Source: Bacteroidetes bacterium UBA2322
Lineage (GTDB): Bacteria > Bacteroidota > Bacteroidia > Chitinophagales > UBA2359
Direction: 5' to 3'
NCBI GenBank assembly: GCA_002345145.1
Contig: DDVC01000131.1
Location: 1-46,827, forward strand
DNA length: 46,827 nucleotides
The stretch's first letter is position 1, and each line of letters starts with the position of its first letter. Below the pieces are notes generated by a model that made no database searches, was not told where the DNA came from, and saw only the letters and a list, made by a program, of their open reading frames with translations. Below are positions 29,184-36,549 of the stretch, in pieces. A program made the position numbers and the translations under genes.

Positions 29184-30380
29184 ATGCAAACCGTACCCGT
29201 TAACATTGCAAACACACTTGCCCGATTAGCCGAAAATTACGTATTAGTAAAAGTGGACTGTCCGGAAGGGCATATTGATTTTACCTCAAACGACTACCTT
29301 GGGGTGGTAAAAAACCGAATTGGAGAAGAGCCCGATGCCTACCAAGACCTGCCTCATGGCGCTACCAGTGTGCGCTTGCTTACCGGCACGCACCCCATTC
29401 ACTTAGCATTTGAAAAATGGTGCGCCAATTTTTACGAAGGCGAAGCCGCCATGCTTTTTGGTTCGGGCTTTTCTGCCAACTTAGGCGTTATTGAAGCCGT
29501 AGCACAACGCGGCGACGTTATTTTGTATGACAAACTCATTCATGCCTCCCTGCGCGATGGCGTAAGACTATCGCTGGCGCGAAACTTCTCTTTTGAACAT
29601 AACGATTTTACCGACCTCCGCAACAAGCTCATGCGCCTAAAACCCGAAAAAGGAGGCGATGTTTTTGTTATTGTAGAATCGCTCTACTCTATGGACGGCG
29701 ACCTTACCGACATGGTATCTCTTACCAACCTATGCGAAGAATTTGGCGCTTACCTTATAGTGGACGAAGCTCACAGCACCGGCGTTTATGGCGAACAAGG
29801 TAAAGGCTGGTGCCACGAACAAGGCGTACACCACCGCATTTTTGCCCGAATTTACACCTTTGGCAAAGGGATAGGCAGAAAAGGTGCAGTGGTGGTAACA
29901 TCGGAAGCGGTGAATCGGTTTTTGGTAAACCGATGTCATACCTTTATTTACAGCACCGCTTTTTCCCCATCAGAAGTAAGCCGCATTTGGGCAGCCTTAC
30001 AAGCTACTGCTTTTATGGACAAGGCACGGAAGCGCTTGTTTGAACTGTCTGATTTTGCCAATCATTGGTTTGCAAAAATACCGGGCGTTTGCTTTGAGCC
30101 AAACAACAGTCCGCTCAAACCCATTTTTATAGGCGGCAGCTCAGTAGCTGTTACCAATAAATTAGTGCAGATACTAAAACAAGAAGGCATCATTGCCCGA
30201 ATTGTGCTATCGCCCGTAGTGCCTCCCGGCACTGAGCGCATACGCATAGCCTTGCACAGCTACAATACCGAAGCCGAAATTTTGCAAGTTTACCACATTC
30301 TCACCCAACCCCAAATACAGCAGTTGCTGCACGCCTCTACTCCCCTGCCGTTTGTTGAAACTGTTTGCGAAACGGTATAA
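29184..30380 (+). CDS. bioF: 8-amino-7-oxononanoate synthase-like PLP enzyme
   Basis: The 398-residue fold-type I PLP enzyme belongs to the alpha-oxoamine synthase family. Key motifs are FTSNDYLG (33-40), GSGFSANLG (93-101), the aspartate loop DEAHSTG (194-200) and the PLP lysine Lys228 in TFGKGIGRKGA. BioF joins pimeloyl-ACP/CoA with alanine in biotin synthesis. Related enzymes use glycine or serine with other acyl groups, so the substrate is inferred. No other bio genes are adjacent. Its 3' end faces the end of the defence island, with 12 bases between the two. Confidence 0.78.
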   Translation: MQTVPVNIANTLARLAENYVLVKVDCPEGHIDFTSNDYLGVVKNRIGEEPDAYQDLPHGATSVRLLTGTHPIHLAFEKWCANFYEGEAAMLFGSGFSANLGVIEAVAQRGDVILYDKLIHASLRDGVRLSLARNFSFEHNDFTDLRNKLMRLKPEKGGDVFVIVESLYSMDGDLTDMVSLTNLCEEFGAYLIVDEAHSTGVYGEQGKGWCHEQGVHHRIFARIYTFGKGIGRKGAVVVTSEAVNRFLVNRCHTFIYSTAFSPSEVSRIWAALQATAFMDKARKRLFELSDFANHWFAKIPGVCFEPNNSPLKPIFIGGSSVAVTNKLVQILKQEGIIARIVLSPVVPPGTERIRIALHSYNTEAEILQVYHILTQPQIQQLLHASTPLPFVETVCETV

Positions 30381-30392
30381 CAAACAGGCCGG

Positions 30393-30761
30393 TTACAAAT
30401 GCGCCAAGTTGACAAACTCCCTAAACCGCACAAACCTAAACACAGCTATTTTGGTGCCATCGGGTTTGTCTATGGTATTGCGCTCGGTGGTAGATGCCAC
30501 GCACGGAATACCTATGCGCTGCAATTTGGCTACCAAACTAAAACAAAAGGTAAGCTCGCCCATAAGGTGTACCGCCATAGGGTTGAGCTGCCTTACTTTA
30601 ATGATATATTCTTCTACCAGTTGTTCCACCTCGTCGGTAGTACAAGTAGGGGGTATTTGCGGAAAGGGCATATCCTGCACACTGCCATACTGCCGGCAGG
30701 TGGCATCTATTTGTTCAGCGCTCCAGTTGGCGGAGGGGTGATTGGAGAGGTTTAGGAGCAT
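30393..30761 (-). CDS. Small CRISPR-associated protein, Csx20-like (candidate ring nuclease)
   Basis: The 122-residue product starts LLNLSNHPSANWS and contains MAVHLMGELTFCFSLVAKLQRIGIPCVASTTERNT, an alternating strand/helix pattern like a compact Rossmann/CARF fold. From memory it matches small proteins found beside type III loci and called Csx20, a group proposed to cleave cyclic oligoadenylates and switch off the response. Family recall is moderate and was not checked. It is the last gene of the island, 44 bases after the Csx1-type gene, so the two are likely co-transcribed. That would fit an off-switch for a cOA-activated RNase. Confidence 0.6.
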   Translation of the reverse strand: MLLNLSNHPSANWSAEQIDATCRQYGSVQDMPFPQIPPTCTTDEVEQLVEEYIIKVRQLNPMAVHLMGELTFCFSLVAKLQRIGIPCVASTTERNTIDKPDGTKIAVFRFVRFREFVNLAHL

Positions 30762-30805
30762 GGGGGGGGTATATTAAACTATAAGAAAATAACAAAGAAA
30801 AGGTA

Positions 30806-32077
30806 TTATACTATATTCAAAAATGCTTTTACGCTATTTAAACTCTGCCGTAATTTTGACTCAAATAACCGATACTTGCGAGCACCTATTTCAGCGCCGC
30901 CATGATTGATGTCGTTTCTATACGCCTTTAAGGCATTGTAGGCAGGCTCTAAGCCCATAAAAGAAGGATGGGCATGAATGGTTTTGATTATGGCAGGGTT
31001 AACATTTAGCCACTTTTTTTCGGGTAAAGGGTAGCAATTCATGGCATCGGCAATCAGTTTCCTATTGGCTTGATACACCTGCTTATTGTAGCCTGTTTGG
31101 GTGCAAATATAACTGATAATGGTTTCCTGCAACAAGGTAATGCCTTGCTGGATAAGGTTATGGTTTAAGCACCACTCCGCCGCATAAAAACCATTTACCA
31201 CATTGGGCTGGGTAAATTTGCTCAACTCCTTTTGCAGTTTGCCCAATACGCGTTTCATGGCTTCACTCTCTACCCGATTTTCAATGTTATTCAACTCGGC
31301 AACCAAATTGCTGAATAGTTGGGCATTTTCTAATTCTGCTCCTCTCACGGTAGAAAAAGCGCCGCCTATCTTTGCCAAAATAGCCGATAAGTTGCTAAAC
31401 CCTTGCCTTTCGGATAATTTGGCAAGTTGCCGGGTATTGCCGTGATAAATAAAATCGTTAGCGGCTATTGTCCACTCCTGCAACCTGACCATTTCGGTTA
31501 GGTAAAGAATGGGCGCTATGCGGTCTGCCGGATTAGGATACTGTTGCTGAATAGCAAAAGCAGAACCCAATGCTTCAAAAGCGCCATACATGACCGAATC
31601 AATAACCACATCGTTCAGCAAAAAAGAAGCATAATTTACCAATACCGAACCAAACATAGGTATAGACCGAAAGGCATTGGTAATATCTAAATGCACGTGG
31701 TCGCCGTTGGTTAAAACATCGTAGATATTGCTGAAAATGAGTTGGTTGTCTTTATCGGTAAACCCTTCGGGAATGGTTTTATCCACCACTTGACAACAAA
31801 GGTTTAATTTTTGCAATTTAGCTCCAAGTCCTTCTTGGTCAGTGGGGTCATCTTTGTAATTAGCGCCCTCCCAGTTAGTAACCCTTGACCCTCTTTCGCC
31901 TTCAGTCATAAAAATATAAATGCAATCATGGGCGCTCCAGTTGGCACACAAATTTGCGCAAATTGCTTCCTGCACAAACCGCACTACCTCAGATGTTTTA
32001 TCGGGAAACCGATACCGGCATTTCAGGTATTTGTTGTTGCCCAAAAAGGTGATAAGGACGTTTCGGGTTGGGGGCAT
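30806..32077 (-). CDS. csx1: CARF-HEPN ribonuclease, Csx1 type (TM1812/TIGR02221-like)
   Basis: The 423-residue protein has an N-terminal CARF domain starting VLITFLGNNKY. It carries the cyclic-oligoadenylate-binding loop LDITNAFRSIPM (130-141), the counterpart of the usual D-[IT]-T-H-[AG]-F-R motif but with Asn134 in place of His. The C-terminal HEPN domain carries the R-x4-H RNase motif RNDINH (Arg387, His392). In family members, cOA made by Cas10 binds the CARF dimer and activates nonspecific RNA cleavage by HEPN. The nuclease motif appears intact. It lies at the downstream end of the cmr locus, separated from it by YhcG and a 280-base gap, and just before the Csx20-like gene. Confidence 0.83.
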   Translation of the reverse strand: MPPTRNVLITFLGNNKYLKCRYRFPDKTSEVVRFVQEAICANLCANWSAHDCIYIFMTEGERGSRVTNWEGANYKDDPTDQEGLGAKLQKLNLCCQVVDKTIPEGFTDKDNQLIFSNIYDVLTNGDHVHLDITNAFRSIPMFGSVLVNYASFLLNDVVIDSVMYGAFEALGSAFAIQQQYPNPADRIAPILYLTEMVRLQEWTIAANDFIYHGNTRQLAKLSERQGFSNLSAILAKIGGAFSTVRGAELENAQLFSNLVAELNNIENRVESEAMKRVLGKLQKELSKFTQPNVVNGFYAAEWCLNHNLIQQGITLLQETIISYICTQTGYNKQVYQANRKLIADAMNCYPLPEKKWLNVNPAIIKTIHAHPSFMGLEPAYNALKAYRNDINHGGAEIGARKYRLFESKLRQSLNSVKAFLNIV

Positions 32078-32357
32078 GGGTAGTACTTTAAGTGTTCAAG
32101 AAACAGAATTTTTCCACCAACTTTCATCTATCTCTTCAGCCGGTGTGTTTAAGGAAGCATTTCAATTCCCTTTAAATTTTTTAACTAACCCAAAAACATT
32201 TTTCCTAACTTTAAAGTTCAACCAGTATATAGAACGCTTGCACACAACTCGTTATCTTAAAGGGGGGTAGGCACACCTTTCCCGTGCGTACTGTAGGTTA
32301 GTTGGGGTTGGTAGATGGCATTGCAATAAAATGGGCTGGCAGGTTTGTACCTTAGTT

Positions 32358-33368
32358 TTATAGTTTTGGATTTTTAAATTCGTTTTCAATTAAGCGTTTT
32401 TCGCGTTCCAATTCGGCAATTAACTCCGCTTCAGTAGGCAAACATAAAATATACTTTGACGCAAATAACTGCTTATTTTCGGTTAAAACTGAATACTTCA
32501 CAATTGTTTGGTCTTTATGTGTGCAAAGGATTAGACCAATTGTGGGGTTATCATCTGCATTTTTGTATTTATCCTCATACAGGCGCACATACATATCCAT
32601 CTGCCCGATGTCTTGATGCGTGAGTTCACCTACTTTGAGGTCTATAAGTACAAAACATTTTAGTATGTAGTTGTAAAAAACCAAGTCAAGGTAAAAATGC
32701 TTGCTTTCGGTGCTGATGCGTTTTTGCCTGCCAACAAAGGCAAAACCTTTACCCAACTCTAACAAAAACTCATTGAGTTTGTCAATCAAAGCCTGCTCTA
32801 ACTCGCTTTCCAAATAAGTTTTGTTGTCTTTGATTTGTAGAAATTCCAAAACATAGGGGTCTTTTAAAAATTCATCGGGCTGTAAACCTCCGGTTTTTTC
32901 CTGCATTTCTGCGCTTACTGCGTCTCGGTTTTGAGAAGAAAGCAAGCGCTCATAATAAAGCGATTTAATTTGCCGGTCTAAAACCCTTGTACTCCAACCA
33001 CAAGCAATGGTTTCTTGCATATAAAACTCCCTTGCTTTTGGGTTTTCTACGTTGAGTAGGCAACGATAGTGCGTCCAACTTAATTCGTGACGCAGTGCGT
33101 CACGAATTGGAAAAAGAAGATAAAAGTTCTTCATTCTTAGCAAATTGCTCCGGTCAAAGCCACCGCCAAACTCCTCTTTGAGCTTGAGCGCCAACTGTTG
33201 CAGTTGTTGTTTTCCATACTCGGCTCTACTTTTTCCTTGCTGCTCATCTTCTACAATGTAACGTCCTATCTGCCAATAGGCTTCCAGCATTGCCACATTG
33301 ACTGTGGTAATTACTTTTTGCCTTGCCTCTAATATAGTGAGGCGGATATTATGGTAGAGAGTTTGCAT
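32358..33368 (-). CDS. YhcG/DUF1016-family PD-(D/E)XK nuclease
   Basis: The 336-residue protein has the DUF1016 N-terminal helical domain (about 1-165, with LSWTHYRCLL and WSTRVLDRQIKSLYYERLL). A YhcG-type nuclease domain follows (about 170-336). The PD-(D/E)XK residues are visible as Asp228 in YLDLVFYN and Asp243-x-Lys245 in LIDLKVGELTHQDIGQMDMYV. Family members are frequent in defence islands and beside restriction or CRISPR genes, but a specific role is not established. It lies between the unknown 214-aa gene and csx1. A long perfect palindrome falls inside the coding region at 33082-33108. Confidence 0.85.
   Translation of the reverse strand: MQTLYHNIRLTILEARQKVITTVNVAMLEAYWQIGRYIVEDEQQGKSRAEYGKQQLQQLALKLKEEFGGGFDRSNLLRMKNFYLLFPIRDALRHELSWTHYRCLLNVENPKAREFYMQETIACGWSTRVLDRQIKSLYYERLLSSQNRDAVSAEMQEKTGGLQPDEFLKDPYVLEFLQIKDNKTYLESELEQALIDKLNEFLLELGKGFAFVGRQKRISTESKHFYLDLVFYNYILKCFVLIDLKVGELTHQDIGQMDMYVRLYEDKYKNADDNPTIGLILCTHKDQTIVKYSVLTENKQLFASKYILCLPTEAELIAELEREKRLIENEFKNPKL
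33082..33108. repeat. 27-base perfect palindrome inside the YhcG gene
   Basis: Two 13-base arms (AATTCGTGACGCA and its reverse complement) surround a single G. The element is read in frame as part of the DUF1016 domain near residues 87-97, so it does not break the gene. It could be a mobile palindromic unit or a recombination/pause site. Confidence 0.7.
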
Positions 33369-33530
33369 AGAGTTTAAAAATTCAACTAAGCGAGCAATTG
33401 GTAGAGTACGCTACAATAAAAGTGAGTTTAGGATTCTTTCCAGTAGCCTTAGCTGATGGAGGGTTTTGGTCTGCCTATGTGGTTAGCAAATTTTTTCTTG
33501 GCGCAGAGATTAAACCAAAGCAACAACAGT

Positions 33531-34175
33531 TTAAAACGGCAGCGAGTCGGGTTCATCATCATCATCGCCAAAAGATTGCAATTTATTGGGGTCAAAGTTG
33601 CCGTTTTCATCTAATAAATCGGGGTTAATCCATGCGCCGTTGGGCTGTAGCCCCTTTTTCCAATGCTCCTCCTGTTCCGGCGTCATTTGCACAGAGTATT
33701 TTTCCCTTTCCGCTATCAAATCTTTGCAGGTACAATACTCCAAACCCCACGGACATTGTTCGGGGATATAATGGCAAAACTCTAAGTGCAAGCGCCCTGT
33801 AGATGTATAACTTACCGGGTGTTCTATCCAGTAGTTGCGAAATGCGCGGTACAACAATTTAGCGGGTACATCATCGGGGAAATCGGCAAGTATATTAAAT
33901 GCCTGCCAAAGTTCCAGAATGGCATGGCAAAGGCTTTCGGCTTGTTCGTTGGTTAGTTGCTCAACAGGCGGCAGCGCATTTGGCGATATACCAAACAGCT
34001 CCTCCATTGGTTGCGCATCGCCCATTTCCCACTCTATAATATAGTCTAAGTCTCCTTCGTATTTAGGGTGGGCAGCGGGGTGGTTTGGGTAGAGCAAGGC
34101 ATAGTCTTTTGGCGGCGGCAGGTTGTTTTGCGCGGCTTTAAGGTCGTGGAGGAGCTGGGTGATGTAGGATTGCAT
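33531..34175 (-). CDS. Uncharacterised protein in the cmr operon
   Basis: I do not recognise a family. ATG at 34175 gives 214 residues and starts five bases after the cmr6 stop; a longer frame would need a TTG start inside cmr6. The protein is acidic and soluble, with conserved-looking stretches YPNHPAAHPKYEGDLDYIIE, FPDDVPAKLLYRAFRNYW and a Cys cluster CPWGLEYCTC near residue 145. It ends in an Asp-rich tail. No nuclease, CARF or membrane motif is visible. Tight spacing implies co-transcription with cmr4-5-6, so a CRISPR-related role is likely but unspecified. Confidence 0.65.
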   Translation of the reverse strand: MQSYITQLLHDLKAAQNNLPPPKDYALLYPNHPAAHPKYEGDLDYIIEWEMGDAQPMEELFGISPNALPPVEQLTNEQAESLCHAILELWQAFNILADFPDDVPAKLLYRAFRNYWIEHPVSYTSTGRLHLEFCHYIPEQCPWGLEYCTCKDLIAEREKYSVQMTPEQEEHWKKGLQPNGAWINPDLLDENGNFDPNKLQSFGDDDDEPDSLPF

Positions 34176-34180
34176 AGCTG

Positions 34181-35110
34181 TTATTTCATGTAACCGTAGC
34201 CTACGGCGGTTTTTGCGCCGATGCCGTGTTGGGTGAGGGCGAGTTTTAAGCAAAAAGATATTACGTGTAAAATATTCCCTCTTAATTTTGGATTATTGTC
34301 ATTGCCAATTAGTACATCAGTTGCAGCACCTTTTCTTAATCCGATGACAAATTGAAATTGATTAATTCTATTTCCCTCACTTTTCAAAGTTAGAAATGGT
34401 ATAGGAACAGGGCTTTGCCAATCCGCGGGAGGCAAAGTGCCTTCACCATAATATTTAGGATAATGAACCGTCATTATGTCCATTGAAATACTCGGATTCC
34501 GGATTGGATAAGCATCAAAAAAGATTAAATCGCCAATAAACGCTAATGCTTTGCCATCTATTGTCTTTTTCGCACTACCTTCTGGACAACCAAATAATTG
34601 ACAAAACCCTTTATCTTGTAAGGCTTTTTTCTCTTTTTCGTCTCCCCAATTTTTTTCTGCTACCTGATTTCGTTCCTGACTATCTAAATTAAAAAAATTA
34701 TCTATTATCCAATTGCGGACTACACCTTTGATAGCACTACCTGGGATATAGGGAAAGCCGTAAGTATGATGCAAGGTTATTGAGGTTTCGTAAACAGACG
34801 GATTGCCCAAACCTACTACCATTCGCCAATCGGGACCAAAAGCTATGGGCGTAGTTATTTTTGAACATACCGATGCAGCAAACTCCATTTGTCGTTCTTT
34901 TAGATTTGCCCAAAAGCTATCGTCAAATGGGGATGTAAATCCTTCTAAAACAGTACACCTACCTATTTCACGCTTTGTTCTAGTGTCGCGTTTCGATAGT
35001 TTCTTTATGATAGGTTTTTTATTAGACAATTCAAAGGCATCTACTTTATTGAGTAATAAAGCAAAATTGCTAATGTTGCTACGCTCTTCTATTTTTTGCT
35101 GTTTGTTCAT
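34181..35110 (-). CDS. cmr6: Type III-B CRISPR RAMP protein Cmr6 (Cas7 family)
   Basis: The 309-residue protein fits Cmr6, the RAMP subunit that caps the backbone filament of the Cmr complex at the 3' side of the crRNA. It has the RAMP entry motif PYIPGSAIKGVVRNW (near residue 120), DAYPIRNP, the Cmr6-specific HYPKYYGEG..PADWQSPVPIPFL segment, and a C-terminal glycine-rich GIGAKTAVGYG. ATG at 35110 overlaps the cmr5 stop by four bases (ATGA), which fixes the start over the upstream TTG frame. Confidence 0.88.
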   Translation of the reverse strand: MNKQQKIEERSNISNFALLLNKVDAFELSNKKPIIKKLSKRDTRTKREIGRCTVLEGFTSPFDDSFWANLKERQMEFAASVCSKITTPIAFGPDWRMVVGLGNPSVYETSITLHHTYGFPYIPGSAIKGVVRNWIIDNFFNLDSQERNQVAEKNWGDEKEKKALQDKGFCQLFGCPEGSAKKTIDGKALAFIGDLIFFDAYPIRNPSISMDIMTVHYPKYYGEGTLPPADWQSPVPIPFLTLKSEGNRINQFQFVIGLRKGAATDVLIGNDNNPKLRGNILHVISFCLKLALTQHGIGAKTAVGYGYMK

Positions 35111-35517
35111 TGTGCAACAAAACGTTTTAACCAAGTAAATAATGCGATGATTTCGGTAGTAACAAGACGCAATTTGGTTGCATCCTGTTTTAAAGCAATT
35201 AGTACAGTAATTAACTCGCTAATTTCATCAAGTTCCATTTTTAACAACCCATTTTCGTTATCTAAGCCAAGCCAATTTCCAATGTGTTGATAAATTAGTT
35301 CCCAGCCTTTATCACCTCCCTCGTCATTACTTACTTTCCCTTTTTCGTAAGCAAACGCAACGGCATTAAGCAGCCCATTTGTTAAAATGAGCATCGGAAA
35401 CTCTTTGACGTGTGAAGGGTATTTTTTAGGTGCTTTTTGCTTGCCTTCAAGAGCAAATTCCCATGCTTTGTCGGCTCTATCCATTTCTATGGATTTGCGT
35501 TTAACTTCCTGTGCCAT
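35107..35517 (-). CDS. cmr5: Type III-B small subunit Cmr5 (Cas11)
   Basis: The 136-residue helical protein lies between cmr4 and cmr6, the usual place of the small subunit that lines the target-RNA groove. It starts MAQEVKRKSIEMDRADKAWEF and contains a central KKYPSHVKEFPMLILTNGLLNAVAF, which matches the Cmr5 pattern of helix, proline turn and helix. The chosen ATG overlaps the cmr4 3' end by 17 bases; a longer frame to 35580 exists but would overlap cmr4 more. It overlaps cmr6 by four bases. Confidence 0.85.
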   Translation of the reverse strand: MAQEVKRKSIEMDRADKAWEFALEGKQKAPKKYPSHVKEFPMLILTNGLLNAVAFAYEKGKVSNDEGGDKGWELIYQHIGNWLGLDNENGLLKMELDEISELITVLIALKQDATKLRLVTTEIIALFTWLKRFVAQ

Positions 35518-36457
35518 TTGATTGATTGAGGTTTTTATTGGTTCGTACAATTCCTTTGCCAATGGTGGCATTGCCACCAATTTGAAAAATAGTAGGTAGA
35601 TGGTCGTTATAGAAATTAGCTACTGCTGTCTGGTCTAAACCACCGATTTTGAATTCAGGGGAAAATAGCGCAATTGAATATAAAATACTTTCGGCAGGTA
35701 GGTACTCTTCTGTAAACAAGGCGGTATCAGATACTGTGCCTGTTTCATTATTAATTTTGGTGCGGGTTATGACCTCTGTAGAATGTTGCACAAAATCTGC
35801 AAAATCATCGTCAGAAAGCACAACAATATCCTTTTTTATTTTGTCGTCCCAATATTTTAGCTTAAGATTAGCATGAAACAAATTTGTTGCTAACCAAGTG
35901 CCTAAGGTGTTAATTTGTGAATTTTCCCTACAGCCTGAATATTGATACTCCTCCAAACCTACTATAGTTTTGGCAGCATCTACAAAAATAGTAGCTCCCA
36001 CACCTACACTGCCTTCGGATATAGATGTTACAGGGGGCAATGTAGTTCCTTTGCAAATTTCTGCCATTTCCTGAAAAAAACGACTTAAAACTCTATTACA
36101 AGTTATCCATGCAAAAACGCCTTTTTGCGATTTTACAGGGAAAAGCAATAACCGTGCATCTGTCAAAGTAAGGCAACCCGAATACTCCCGACTGCCTTCG
36201 GGAATAGCAGCTTTAACTGCTGAATCTGCTGAGTCGCTATCATAGCCAAAAATTTTATGGATACTAACTGGGTCAATGCCTGTAACATTTTCAAATGCCT
36301 CCCGAAGCGAACCTTTTAGCCCTGAGCTTTCTATTTTAGGAAAGCCCGTATGTTTTTCTCGCTGAATAGGCAAGTCTATAATGCCTAAGTCGGATCCGCT
36401 ACCTGCATGTAGTGGTGTTTCGCAAATAAGGAACAATGGTTGTGCTGTTTGCTGCAT
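35501..36457 (-). CDS. cmr4: Type III-B backbone subunit and target-RNA nuclease Cmr4 (Cas7)
   Basis: The 318-residue protein is a Cmr4-type RAMP, the repeated backbone subunit that cuts target RNA at 6-nt steps. Its N-terminus is LFLICETPLHAGSGSDLGIIDLPIQREKHTGFP. Asp28 in the GIIDLPIQRE loop lies where the cleavage Asp of Cmr4 is found. IESSGLKGSLREAF is the RAMP glycine loop. The C-terminal IGGNATIGKGIVR is the second glycine-rich loop. The catalytic loop looks intact, so RNA cleavage should be active. A 92-base gap separates it from the CARF-nuclease gene upstream. Confidence 0.9.
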   Translation of the reverse strand: MQQTAQPLFLICETPLHAGSGSDLGIIDLPIQREKHTGFPKIESSGLKGSLREAFENVTGIDPVSIHKIFGYDSDSADSAVKAAIPEGSREYSGCLTLTDARLLLFPVKSQKGVFAWITCNRVLSRFFQEMAEICKGTTLPPVTSISEGSVGVGATIFVDAAKTIVGLEEYQYSGCRENSQINTLGTWLATNLFHANLKLKYWDDKIKKDIVVLSDDDFADFVQHSTEVITRTKINNETGTVSDTALFTEEYLPAESILYSIALFSPEFKIGGLDQTAVANFYNDHLPTIFQIGGNATIGKGIVRTNKNLNQSNGTGS

Positions 36458-36549
36458 ATTATTGGGGTTTTATTGTAACGATAAAAAAGAAAGCACTATT
36501 TCTACAACTATTGGATGTTGAAACGAAAACTAATTTTGATTGTAGCATA

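Noticed and set aside
33398..33628. 76-residue plus-strand frame between YhcG and the 214-aa gene
   Set aside because: It overlaps the 214-aa coding region antisense and has no family features.
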